64,000 nucleotides of DNA from Hyphomicrobiales bacterium (GTDB lineage: Bacteria > Pseudomonadota > Alphaproteobacteria > Rhizobiales > Xanthobacteraceae): NCBI GenBank assembly GCA_017305535.1, contig JAFKKN010000007.1, positions 186,001-250,000 of the forward strand, read 5' to 3'. Below, in pieces: positions 50,713 through 59,455 of this stretch. Numbering within the stretch: position 1 is the first letter of the stretch; each line of letters begins with the position of its first letter. Both the position numbers and the translations under genes were made by a program. A model generated the notes under the pieces. The model was not told the origin of the DNA, ran no database searches, and was given only the letters and a program-made list of their open reading frames with translations.

Positions 50713-51978
50713 TTAGCTCCAGCGGCGCAAGACGACGCTGGCATTCACGCCGCCAAATCCGAAACCGTTCGAAACAGCGTACTCCATGCTCATCGGTCTG
50801 GCCTTGTGCGAAACAATATCGATTCCGTTCGCCGACGGATCGGCCGCGCCAAGATTCAGGGTCGGCGGAGCGATCTGATCGCGAAGTGCCAGAGCCGCAA
50901 AGATCGCTTCCAGCCCTCCTGCCGCTCCCAGCAGATGGCCGGTGGCTGATTTGGTTGCGCTGACGGCAATTCCTCCCTCCGAACCGAAGATCGCTTTGAT
51001 TGCTTGAATTTCGCCGCGATCGCCGATTGGCGTCGAGGTGGCATGGGCATTGAGATGTTGCACAGCGTTGGCTGGAATACCGGCCTGAGCCAGAGCCGCC
51101 TCCATCGCCCGGCGCGCTCCACTGCCATCCTCCGGGCCGGACGTGATGTGGTGGGCATCGGCGGACGTACCGTAACCGACAATCTCTGCGATTGGCCGAG
51201 CACCGCGTGCAAGAGCATGATCGAGCGCTTCGATCACCAGAATGCCCGCGCCTTCGCTCATCACAAAGCCGTCCCGTTTTATATCGAACGGCCTGGAAGC
51301 CTGCTCGGGTGTATCGTTGAAGCGCGTCGACAGCGTGCGCGCCACCGAGAATGCGCCGAGGCTCAGCGTATTGATGCAGGCTTCCGTTCCACCGCAGATG
51401 GCGACATCGGCTTCTCCTGCGCGGATCAGGCGGGCCGCGTCGCCGATCGCCTGAACACCGGCTGCGCAAGCCGTGACCGGCGCACCGATCGGCCCCTTCA
51501 AACCGTAACGGATCGAAATTTGCCCCGCGGCAAGATTCGCCAGAAACGATGGCACCGTGAAGGGCGAAAGCCGCCGCACGCCCCTCCCATCCGCAGTCCG
51601 GACCGCATCGGTAATGGCGAGAAAGCCGCCGATCGCGGATGCAATGATCGTTGCCGTCCGTTGTTGGTCGCGAATGCTTGAGGGGCTCCATCCAGCTTGC
51701 GCGATCGCTTCACCCGCTGCGACGAGTCCCAGCAGAATGAAACGATCCATTCGACGTTGGTCCTTGGGCGAAACGAACGCGTCGAGATCGAGGCCTGCCT
51801 GGGCGTTTTCAACCCGCGTTGGGACAATACCGCCGACTTTGACATCGAGGTTGTCGACGACAGCATCGGGCAGGCGTCTGATGCCCGAAACTCCGGCCTG
51901 CAAGCGTTCCCATGTCGCTTCACTGCCGACAGCAAGCGGACTGACGGTTCCCAATCCGGTGACCACGACGCGCTGCAT
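50713..51978 (-). CDS. Beta-ketoacyl-ACP synthase, FabF (KAS II) type
   Basis: Elongating condensing enzyme of 421 residues with the Cys-His-His triad: Cys171 in TACAAG, His312 in HATSTPIGD and His348 in KSATGHLLGAAGG. It is the last gene of the five-gene biosynthetic operon, 3 nt after the methyltransferase-like gene, not in a fatty-acid synthesis cluster. It may extend the acyl chain on the FAAL-linked ACP domain before the type III PKS acts. A housekeeping FabF role is unlikely given the surroundings. ATG 51978 with a weak ribosome site, so coupled translation is likely. Confidence 0.88.
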   Translation of the reverse strand: MQRVVVTGLGTVSPLAVGSEATWERLQAGVSGIRRLPDAVVDNLDVKVGGIVPTRVENAQAGLDLDAFVSPKDQRRMDRFILLGLVAAGEAIAQAGWSPSSIRDQQRTATIIASAIGGFLAITDAVRTADGRGVRRLSPFTVPSFLANLAAGQISIRYGLKGPIGAPVTACAAGVQAIGDAARLIRAGEADVAICGGTEACINTLSLGAFSVARTLSTRFNDTPEQASRPFDIKRDGFVMSEGAGILVIEALDHALARGARPIAEIVGYGTSADAHHITSGPEDGSGARRAMEAALAQAGIPANAVQHLNAHATSTPIGDRGEIQAIKAIFGSEGGIAVSATKSATGHLLGAAGGLEAIFAALALRDQIAPPTLNLGAADPSANGIDIVSHKARPMSMEYAVSNGFGFGGVNASVVLRRWS

Positions 51979-51981
51979 TGA

Positions 51982-52551
51982 TCACGGCCTTCGCCGGAGC
52001 GGCAAATGAACCGCGTCCCGTGTTGCAGCGAGCAGCGCATCGGTCTCTATGCCAGCGCGATACCGCAGCAACATCAATTCGAGCACCAAAAAGATGGTTG
52101 CAGTCAGCCATGCGCCGTGAAGCATCGGTATGCCGACAATTTCCATCACGACACCAAGCCAGTTCGGGTGGCGCAGATAGTGATAGATGCCGCCGTCCTC
52201 CGGCCGAGCTCCCGGCGTAACAACGGTCGGTAGCGTCCAACGTTCGCCGAGTTGCCACATCGAGGCTGCCCGCAGCAAGAATGCAAGAACGGTGACGATC
52301 GCCGCCACTGCGAAGATGGGCCAGGAAACCGCGCGTTGAAGCAAATCGACCTCCGCAATCATCGCCAGCAGCCACCCGCAGCGCAAAGCAATATTGAGAC
52401 GCCCGATCCCGCTGTCGTCGATAACAACCGCGCCCTTGGCGATCTGGCGCGCGACATTGCGGGCGCTGATCGCGGCGAGAGCCAGAAGCTGGAGCGCCAT
52501 CGCCATGACGACGAGCAGAAACCAATGGTTTGATTCCACGATTAACTCCAC
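51982..52551 (-). CDS. Isoprenylcysteine carboxyl methyltransferase (ICMT) family membrane protein
   Basis: Membrane protein of 189 residues with four or five hydrophobic segments. The SAM/active-site block is GIYHYLRHPNWLGVVMEIVG (about 122-141), followed by LELMLLRYRAGIETDAL. In Bacillus subtilis the related BpsB is encoded next to the type III PKS BpsA and methylates the alkylpyrone product; the same pairing is seen here. The GTG at 52551 overlaps the end of the type III PKS gene by 10 nt. It probably O-methylates the lipid product at the membrane. Confidence 0.82.
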   Translation of the reverse strand: MELIVESNHWFLLVVMAMALQLLALAAISARNVARQIAKGAVVIDDSGIGRLNIALRCGWLLAMIAEVDLLQRAVSWPIFAVAAIVTVLAFLLRAASMWQLGERWTLPTVVTPGARPEDGGIYHYLRHPNWLGVVMEIVGIPMLHGAWLTATIFLVLELMLLRYRAGIETDALLAATRDAVHLPLRRRP

Positions 52552-53699
52552 ACGACCAGGGCGGCTTCCTGCGAAAAGCCGGGACCCATCGCGACGACGA
52601 GGCCCGTCGTTTCCGCCGGAGGGCGCTCGCCGCGCAATATCCGGTCGAGCATGTAAAGGACGGTGGCGGACGAGATGTTGCCGACATCAATGAGCGCTTC
52701 GCGGCTCGGGCGCATCATCGTGGCGGAAAGATCGAAGGCCTCCTCAGCGGCATCCATGATGCGTGGTCCGCCGGGATGGAGCGTCCAGTGTCCGATCGCC
52801 GACGCTTCGAGCTGATGAGCCGCCAGCATCGGCAAGATCACGTCACCGAGAGCCTCCGCGACGAATGTCTTGACCTCGGGGCGCAGGATGTTTCGCATTC
52901 CCGCATCGACGTAGTCCAGCCCCATGATGTGCTCGGTGTCGGGCACCCAGTTGCTGCGGCTATCGACGATACGTACCGTACTATTTCGGGCCAGCGGATG
53001 ATCGCGGCCGACCATCAGCAGGGCGCCCGAGCCGTCGCCGAACAGCGCAGCGGTGACGATCGCCATGACGATGTCGCCATGCAGATGCGGCTCCTGATCG
53101 AGCCGGCCTATCATCTGCCGGAGATCGTTCTGAACCGAGCCTTGCCATAATCCGGATGACAATTCGCAGGAAATCAGCAGCGCAGCTTCATCGGGGCGGC
53201 CGTCAAGATAATCGGCGACACGGGTGATGCCGGCAACGCCGGCCATGCATCCAAGGCCGGCCAGCGGCAAACGGCGGATATCGGAGCGAAAGGCGATGCG
53301 ATTCATCAAACGCGCATCGATGCTCGGCACCGCCGGCGTCAACGTCACGGAAGCCAGCATCGAGATATCGCGCGCGCGCAACCCGGTTTCAGACAGGATG
53401 CGCCGGACATTGATTTCGGAGTGACGCACGCAGGCGTCGATAGCGACAGCCGCGGAATTGGCGATCGGCGGCGGCGAAGCGCAGAATCCCTCGACAGGAA
53501 ATTCGAAATGCCGCCCGGTGATGCGGACGTTCTCGAAGAGCTGATGAATCAGATCGACAGGAAAGCGCAGCTTGTTCGCTGTGATGAATTCCGCGACGGT
53601 TTCGGCGAGATGACGCTGCGGATAGTATCGCTCCGGCAGCGAGGCAGCGGAAGCGACGATGTGCGCACGAACATTATGGAGGCGATCATACATGCGCAT
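52542..53699 (-). CDS. Type III polyketide synthase (chalcone/stilbene synthase family)
   Basis: Homodimeric condensing enzyme of 385 residues with the Cys-His-Asn triad: Cys151 in GLGCMAGVAG, His308 in LHPGG and Asn341 in VGNISSATV; the end MGPGFSQEAALVVW is typical. It extends an acyl starter with malonyl-CoA units to alkylresorcinols or alkylpyrones. The upstream FAAL-ACP suggests a fatty acyl starter delivered on a carrier. ATG 53699 (GGCGGA just upstream) lies 14 nt inside the monooxygenase gene; ATG 53693 is an alternative. Confidence 0.9.
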   Translation of the reverse strand: MRMYDRLHNVRAHIVASAASLPERYYPQRHLAETVAEFITANKLRFPVDLIHQLFENVRITGRHFEFPVEGFCASPPPIANSAAVAIDACVRHSEINVRRILSETGLRARDISMLASVTLTPAVPSIDARLMNRIAFRSDIRRLPLAGLGCMAGVAGITRVADYLDGRPDEAALLISCELSSGLWQGSVQNDLRQMIGRLDQEPHLHGDIVMAIVTAALFGDGSGALLMVGRDHPLARNSTVRIVDSRSNWVPDTEHIMGLDYVDAGMRNILRPEVKTFVAEALGDVILPMLAAHQLEASAIGHWTLHPGGPRIMDAAEEAFDLSATMMRPSREALIDVGNISSATVLYMLDRILRGERPPAETTGLVVAMGPGFSQEAALVVWS

Positions 53700-54744
53700 T
53701 CCGCCTGGTTTGATTTGACTTTTCCGCAAGCGAGAGGCGCAGTTGGTCGAGATGCCGCAGCGAGGCAAGGACATCGTCGCGCGCAACGCCAAAATCGATC
53801 AGGCAAGCGATCTCATCGACGCCGGCAGCGATCAAATCGCCCGTACGCCGCTTGCACTCCTCGACGGAACCGCACAGCGAATGCGTGCGCAGATATTTCT
53901 CGCAGGCGAATTCGAGAACCGATTTGCGATCGTCGGGCGAAAGCTGATCGAACAACGGATAATTCTGCTTCCACAGATCTACCGAGTCGGAAAGATATCG
54001 CATGAACGGTTCTCGGACGATGTTTCGTACCTCGGCGGAATCGACGCCGACGAAAGTATGCAGCATCAGCGTGACATGACCGCATCCGGCATGGCCCGCC
54101 TGCGCGCGGGCGCGACGATAGATGGTGATCTTCTGTTTCAGTTCGATGACATCCTGAAACAGCAACGCGGTCAGCACATTGGCGCCCATCCGTCCGGCCT
54201 CGTCGAAACGCTGGTCGGAGCCGGTGCAGGTGACCCAGGTTTCGAAGCCCGGTTGCACGGGCTTCGGATAGATCGTGATGTCTGTCGACTGCCCAACGCC
54301 GTTGGTCCGCGTCAGATGCCGGCCCGACCACAGGGCTCGTACATCCGCGATACCCTGATAGAGCAACGCCAGCCGCGCCTCGAAATTCTGCGGGCGCAAC
54401 ACAAAGTCATTCGGATTCCATCCCTGCCCAAAACCGAGATCAACGCGCCCATCGGAAAGATTGTCAACGACGCTCCATTCCTCCGCTACCCGGATCGGAT
54501 CGCTGAGTGGAATGATGACGCTGCCGGCGCGAATCCGCAGCCGCCGCGTGGCTATCGCAACCGCGGCGGCCGGAATCGCCGGATTCGGGAACAGGCCGCC
54601 GAAGCGGTGGAAATGCCGCTCGGGCAGCCATACCGCGGTGAATCCGGCCGTGTCCGCATAGCGACAACTCTGCAGCAGAAGTTCGTAGCGCCCCCCAACG
54701 CTGCCGTCGCCGTCACTGGCAAAGAACATCAAGCTGATCTGCAC
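53686..54744 (-). CDS. Luciferase-like (LLM class) FMN-dependent monooxygenase, natural-product type
   Basis: TIM-barrel flavin monooxygenase of 352 residues. It matches the MupA/Atu3671 type associated with NRPS and PKS pathways: SLMFFASD start, FTAVWLPERHFHRFGGLFPNPA, RAGSVIIPLSDPIRVAEEW, SDGRVDLGFGQGWNPNDF and YPKPVQPGFETWVTCTG. It would hydroxylate or cleave the acyl or polyketide intermediate with reduced flavin supplied by another enzyme. Starts at GTG 54744 behind AGGAAGGAG, inside the end of the FAAL gene (32-nt overlap). The order before the PKS gene suggests it may modify the ACP-bound fatty acyl group. Confidence 0.87.
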   Translation of the reverse strand: MQISLMFFASDGDGSVGGRYELLLQSCRYADTAGFTAVWLPERHFHRFGGLFPNPAIPAAAVAIATRRLRIRAGSVIIPLSDPIRVAEEWSVVDNLSDGRVDLGFGQGWNPNDFVLRPQNFEARLALLYQGIADVRALWSGRHLTRTNGVGQSTDITIYPKPVQPGFETWVTCTGSDQRFDEAGRMGANVLTALLFQDVIELKQKITIYRRARAQAGHAGCGHVTLMLHTFVGVDSAEVRNIVREPFMRYLSDSVDLWKQNYPLFDQLSPDDRKSVLEFACEKYLRTHSLCGSVEECKRRTGDLIAAGVDEIACLIDFGVARDDVLASLRHLDQLRLSLAEKSNQTRRNAHV

Positions 54745-56749
54745 CTGCGGCTCCTTCCTGCGTGCGTAGCTGAATCAATTTCGCGATGTCGCGGATGCTG
54801 ACACCGTCGAAATACTGCTCCGCCGTCATCTCAACGCCATAGCCATTGGCCAGAACATGCGTCAGTTCCAGTTGCGACAGCGAATCCAGCCCAAGGTCGA
54901 TCACCGGCCGGCTGCAACTCACGATGATCGGTGAGACCTGTAATCGCTCGCTGACGACCTGGCGCAACTCCTGCTCCAGCGGGTTCGCCGGCCATTCGTC
55001 CGGGTGCAGGTCAATGGCCTCGGATTCGTTGTGTGTGATTTCACTGAGATGCAGGAGGGAAAATTCTTTCTGCATATACAGATCGCGGGCGCGGCTGCGC
55101 TGCAACTTCCCACTGCTCGTTCTCGGCAAATGTTGTTGCGCGACGAAGCCCACCGTATCGACCTGGATCTGGAAGGCTTGTGAGATCGCTCCGCGAATGG
55201 CGTCCGCCGTCGCCTGCGAATCGAAGCTGCGCAGGTACGACCGGCGCACCTCGTGCAAAATGACCACACGATCCTGACCGTCGATCTGCGCCTGAAATGC
55301 AACCGCGCCAAGCGGCGACAGCGCGTCATGAGACCGCGATGCGACATCCTCGACATCCTGCGGCGAATGATTGCGGCCACGAATAATCAGCAGATCCTTG
55401 ATCCGGCCGACGATGTAGAGTTCATCATCGCGAAAGAAGCCGAGATCGCCGGTTCGCAGGTATTTCATGTCACCGCCGCGGTCGATGGGGGACATCGCGG
55501 AAGGGAGACATCCCCGATGTTCGGTCGACCAATAACCAGAAGTGATGCTCGGCCCGCGCAGCCAGATTTCGCCGATCAGGTCTTCCGGCAAAGTCTCCAA
55601 CACCATTGGATCGACAATGATGACCTCATGCCCGGCGATCACCCGGCCGCAACTGACGATCGGCACCGCGTTCGCATCGGTGCGGGCAAGCCCGAAGGCA
55701 TGTCCGGCCACAAGCCCGCGTTTATCGAGATAGCGAACCGTCGGGGCGCGGCTTGGCGCAACACCGGACACGAGCAGCGAAGCTTCCGCCATGCCGTAAC
55801 ACGGCAGGAAAGCCTTTCGCTTGAATCCGCAGGCTGAAAACTTTTCGGCAAAAGCCTCCAGCACGGCACTCCGGATTGGTTCAGCTCCGTTGAAGGCGAC
55901 CCGCCAGCAGGACAGGTCGAGATCATCAAGATCGTCTCGGCCGATTCGATCCACGCAAAGCTGATAGGCGAAATTCGGTGCACCGCTGAAGGCCGCGCCG
56001 AATTTTTCGATCGCCTGAAGCCAGAGAACCGGCTTCTGGATGAACATGGCGGGAGTCATGAAGTACAGCGTCGAGCCGGTATAGACGGCAATCAGAATTT
56101 TTCCGACCAAACCCATGTCGTGATACATCGGCAGCCAGCTAAAGCCGACGCTGCCTTCATCGACCTCGAAGCTGCGCTCGATTGCCGCGAGATTGCTGAG
56201 AAGATTCGCATGCGTGATCACGACGCCCTTCGGGTGTCCTGTCGATCCCGAGGTATATTGCAGCATCGCGATGTCGGTTCGCGCGTGTCCGGCCGTTGCC
56301 GACGATTTTTCGTCGGCCTCCGTATCGGTCGGCAGCACCATGAGCGGGGCCGAAAGAACACCGTCAAACTTGCTCGTGATGCGATCGCGAATATCGGGCG
56401 CGCACAGAACCCAGCTCGGCGCGCAGTCCTCACAGATCCGCCGCAACGGCTCGATATCCCGTTGCGGCGGATAAGCCGGCACCGGGATAACGCCGGCCAT
56501 GATGCAGGCCAGGAAGCTGGTGATGAAATCGACACCGGACGGATAGAGCAAAACCGCGCGCTCGCCACCTTGGGCGCCGAGCGCGGCAAAGCTTGCGCAT
56601 TTGGATCGCACCTCGCGGAGCAACTCGCCGTAGGTCATCGTGCGTGCATCGAGATCGACGCCCGTCACCTGGCCATAGGCGATCCGCTCGGGATGTTTCG
56701 CCGCGCGCGCGACGAGAATATCCGCCAGCGTTGAAGGTCCATCCGGCAC
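54713..56749 (-). CDS. Fatty acyl-AMP ligase fused to acyl carrier domain (FAAL-ACP)
   Basis: Adenylate-forming enzyme of 678 residues. The AMP-binding P-loop YTSGSTGHPKGV is at 165-176, the FAAL hallmark SWLPMYHDMGLVG at 204-216, the C-terminal hinge YLRTGDLGFF and IIRGRNHSPQDVE. An ACP domain follows (about 580-665) with phosphopantetheine site Ser623 in DLGLDSLSQLEL. It activates a fatty acid as acyl-AMP and loads it on its own carrier, bypassing CoA. Starts at GTG 56749 with GGAGG upstream and is the first gene of the five-gene operon. No phosphopantetheinyl transferase is encoded nearby. Confidence 0.92.
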   Translation of the reverse strand: MPDGPSTLADILVARAAKHPERIAYGQVTGVDLDARTMTYGELLREVRSKCASFAALGAQGGERAVLLYPSGVDFITSFLACIMAGVIPVPAYPPQRDIEPLRRICEDCAPSWVLCAPDIRDRITSKFDGVLSAPLMVLPTDTEADEKSSATAGHARTDIAMLQYTSGSTGHPKGVVITHANLLSNLAAIERSFEVDEGSVGFSWLPMYHDMGLVGKILIAVYTGSTLYFMTPAMFIQKPVLWLQAIEKFGAAFSGAPNFAYQLCVDRIGRDDLDDLDLSCWRVAFNGAEPIRSAVLEAFAEKFSACGFKRKAFLPCYGMAEASLLVSGVAPSRAPTVRYLDKRGLVAGHAFGLARTDANAVPIVSCGRVIAGHEVIIVDPMVLETLPEDLIGEIWLRGPSITSGYWSTEHRGCLPSAMSPIDRGGDMKYLRTGDLGFFRDDELYIVGRIKDLLIIRGRNHSPQDVEDVASRSHDALSPLGAVAFQAQIDGQDRVVILHEVRRSYLRSFDSQATADAIRGAISQAFQIQVDTVGFVAQQHLPRTSSGKLQRSRARDLYMQKEFSLLHLSEITHNESEAIDLHPDEWPANPLEQELRQVVSERLQVSPIIVSCSRPVIDLGLDSLSQLELTHVLANGYGVEMTAEQYFDGVSIRDIAKLIQLRTQEGAAGADQLDVLCQ

Positions 56750-56824
56750 GGTCTCGTCCTCCAGGATTCAATCGATCGCTCTTTCGGATTGCCCTGCACA
56801 GGCAATCCCCGGCGAATCAGATGT

Positions 56825-56836
56825 CTGTCCGGACAG
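56825..56836. promoter_or_regulatory. Perfect 12-bp palindrome CTGTCCGGACAG in divergent promoter
   Basis: Lies in the 200-bp region between the FAAL gene (leftward) and the methyltransferase gene (rightward). The form resembles one half-and-half of LuxR-type boxes (CTG..CAG ends), but the length is shorter than the usual 18-20 bp. No LuxR or LuxI gene is intact in the window. Confidence 0.4.
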
Positions 56837-56956
56837 GCTCGTCGCGACGGGACGATTTCGGAATACCATAAAGGGGGTAAAGCCGGCCAAGAGCCGCAGG
56901 GCTAGCGTCGCTCGGCTCGATTCGTTTAATCCTTCATGCTTTCAGCGAGACATTCG

Positions 56957-57613
56957 ATGGCGCAGGCCGGAGACATCGAGGCGGGACATGCGGTCTACTC
57001 ACCCGCCTTTCTGTGGATTTACGATCCGTTCGTCCACGGCCTGATCAATCATGTCGTCTGGCATTGCCCGACCGCGGCCTTGCGCGCGCTGTATGATCGC
57101 AACGTCAGAGCGCATCATCTCGATATCGGCGTCGGAACCGGCTACTTTCTTGACAAGGTGCGCTGGCCGGTCGCGCATCCGGACATCACCCTGCTCGACC
57201 TCAACCCGCACTGTCTCGATTTCACGGCACGTCGTATCCGCCGCTTCGCTCCACGCACGGTAGTCGCCAATATCCTCGAACCGCTCCCGAGGCTGGGTCC
57301 GTTCGATTCTGCCGGGTTCGGCTATCTGTTTCACTGCATTCCGGGTGCGATTCCGGAGAAAGCCGTCGCTTTCGATTATCTGCGCCCGCTGTTGTCGTCT
57401 GGCGCACGCGTGTTCGGCGCAACCATTCTGAATGCCGGATTGCCCCGATGGCGTCCTTCACAGGCTCTGATGAATTTCTATAACCGAATGGGTTTCTTCT
57501 CCAACGCGCAAGACACGCTCGCCGACCTCAGCGAAGCGCTAGAGCAGCGGTTTCAGCACGTGCGGATCGAAATGAAAGGCCCGGTTGCGCTGTTTGAGGC
57601 GCAGGCGGGCTGA
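56957..57613 (+). CDS. Class I SAM-dependent methyltransferase
   Basis: Small methyltransferase of 218 residues (225 if ATG 56936 is used). Motif I is LDIGVGTGYFL, with an acidic end of strand 2 in ITLLDLNPHCL and a motif around ANILEPLPRLGPFDSAGF. Cytoplasmic, no signal. It is divergent from the FAAL operon and shares its control region, so it is likely part of the same pathway and methylates the resorcinol or pyrone product or a precursor. ATG 56957 is chosen since GCGAGAC lies at a proper distance. It converges on the histidine kinase gene. Confidence 0.8.
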   Translation: MAQAGDIEAGHAVYSPAFLWIYDPFVHGLINHVVWHCPTAALRALYDRNVRAHHLDIGVGTGYFLDKVRWPVAHPDITLLDLNPHCLDFTARRIRRFAPRTVVANILEPLPRLGPFDSAGFGYLFHCIPGAIPEKAVAFDYLRPLLSSGARVFGATILNAGLPRWRPSQALMNFYNRMGFFSNAQDTLADLSEALEQRFQHVRIEMKGPVALFEAQAG

Positions 57614-57634
57614 CGTCTGGATAGAGCCTTTAAG

Positions 57635-59455
57635 TCAACCTTCGGCAAGACATGCCGGCAAAACCAGCGTCAGCACGGTGTGACGATCGGAATGGTCAAG
57701 ATGAATGCGGCCACCAAGCGCACGGGCGCGCCGCTGCATGTTGTTCAAGCCACGTCCATTGATACCTTCCCGCATTCCCGCGCTGTCATTCCTCACGGTG
57801 ATCACGGCTGCCCCATTCTCGCCCCCCGAGTTGATGATTTGAATGGAGCGCGCGGGTCCGTGCTTGATCGCATTGGTCACCGCTTCCTGAAGGATGCGAA
57901 GTATCGAGAGAGCATTTCCGGGAGTCATCCCACTGATCTGCGGCAGATTCTCGACCGACCATTCAAACGTGATCCCCATGCGACGCAGCTGGGGACCGAT
58001 ACGCTCGCGAAATTCGGCCAGAGCAAACAACAGGTCTCCGTCTCCGAGGTCGAGGGAGTTGATCACCATACGTAAGTCGTCGAGCGCTTCACGCGCGGTT
58101 CTTTCGATCGCAGTCCGATCGGCCGCTTCTTTCTCTGAGAGCGCGATGATGGAGACAAGGTGACCGCTCAGCCCGTCATGCAAATCCCGCATCAGGCGTT
58201 GACGCTCCTCTTCGCGCGCCACATTGGATGCGCGGGCTGTCTCCCGTCCGTGAAGCTGGGTCAATTCGGCCTGTTGTTCCATCAGCTTTTGACGCAAGAC
58301 ATCATTGGCCTGATCGAGCGCGTTCAGGCTCGTAGCCAGACGCCACATCAACATCGCGAAGATCGCGGTAATCGTGATGGCGCGGACGTAGTCCGTAAGC
58401 AGGAAAACGCCATCGATCGCGCCGACAACAACACCGAGGTCTCGAAGACCGAACCATCCCATCAAGAAGAACGGCACCGCAAGAAGCAGACGCTCCCAGC
58501 AGGCCTGCCGCAGTGAGCCGCGCAGAAGAACCAGCGCAGCCACAATATTGCCGCCGGTCGCAATCAATGCGCTCAGCAATATAGCTGGAAGTGTCGGCAA
58601 TATCCCGCTCGCCACGCCTGCGGCCAGCACCAAAGGAGCAGCGACGATGGTAATCTTCAGCCAGATCGGCCGCGGAGAGCCGATAATCGCCAGCGCCAGT
58701 CCGATCCCTGTCAGTCCGAGGCCTGACATCAGGAACATGAAATAAAGCTGGACGTCGACCAATGTCGGCGCTTCACCCGGCAGACCCGGCAAGGTGCGGA
58801 TCAGACTTCCGAAGGCGATCAGGAACAGCCAGCCGAACACCCGATCGTGCCGACGCGCCATCCACACCATGGTGATGCCGACGGTGACCAGTATCTGGAT
58901 GACGAAGACCGTGATCCAGATACTTTCACCACCGAGCGTCCAAAGCCAGTTGCCGTCGATTGCGTCCTGATCCGCGATATAGATCGGCGAGAGATGGCCG
59001 GGTACGGCTCCGTCACGCCGCTCTAGTGTGATTTCCAGGCGACCATCCGCGGTTGACGGCGAGTTGCCCGGCAGCGTCAGGAAATAAGCGGCTCCTGTCG
59101 CCAGCCGGCTCCATGGACGTGTGCCGTTGCCATCAAGCCGTTCGCCGTTCAGGCGCGCGACAAGAGGCTGGCGCACCGCAGGAATGACGAGCATTTTCGA
59201 GGGCGTCATCGCGGAGGCCGGGAGCCGGATACTGTAGGTAGCGCGTGCCGCACCATAGGATTGATCTTGCCGCCAGGTGTGAGGCAGACGGACCGCCTCC
59301 ATCGCCCCGCCGTTGAAACTCAGCTGCGCCTCGTCCAGCACAATGGCCTTCTCCGGCGTGGGAGAATCGATGAAATTCGGAGCAAGAGTGATCAGCGCTG
59401 TAACGATGAGAACGGCCAGCCGTCCCGCCGTCATACGGGTGAACCAACTTCTCAC
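57635..59455 (-). CDS. Membrane sensor histidine kinase, NarX/LiaS (HisKA_3) type
   Basis: Kinase of 606 residues. An N-terminal membrane anchor and a periplasmic jelly-roll-like domain (about 35-160, 7TMR-DISM-like) precede seven hydrophobic segments (about 178-375), a coiled linker, and a HisKA_3 dimerisation domain with phospho-acceptor His426 in LMRDLHDGLSGHL. The ATPase domain carries Asn528 in ILQEAVTNAIKHG and the G-box NGRGLNNMQRRA. It phosphorylates the NarL-type regulator whose gene overlaps its start by 4 nt. The signal is unknown; the extracellular domain type often binds carbohydrates or lipids. It ends 21 bp from the methyltransferase stop, and might control that cluster, but nothing in the sequence proves it. 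Confidence 0.87.
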   Translation of the reverse strand: MRSWFTRMTAGRLAVLIVTALITLAPNFIDSPTPEKAIVLDEAQLSFNGGAMEAVRLPHTWRQDQSYGAARATYSIRLPASAMTPSKMLVIPAVRQPLVARLNGERLDGNGTRPWSRLATGAAYFLTLPGNSPSTADGRLEITLERRDGAVPGHLSPIYIADQDAIDGNWLWTLGGESIWITVFVIQILVTVGITMVWMARRHDRVFGWLFLIAFGSLIRTLPGLPGEAPTLVDVQLYFMFLMSGLGLTGIGLALAIIGSPRPIWLKITIVAAPLVLAAGVASGILPTLPAILLSALIATGGNIVAALVLLRGSLRQACWERLLLAVPFFLMGWFGLRDLGVVVGAIDGVFLLTDYVRAITITAIFAMLMWRLATSLNALDQANDVLRQKLMEQQAELTQLHGRETARASNVAREEERQRLMRDLHDGLSGHLVSIIALSEKEAADRTAIERTAREALDDLRMVINSLDLGDGDLLFALAEFRERIGPQLRRMGITFEWSVENLPQISGMTPGNALSILRILQEAVTNAIKHGPARSIQIINSGGENGAAVITVRNDSAGMREGINGRGLNNMQRRARALGGRIHLDHSDRHTVLTLVLPACLAEG

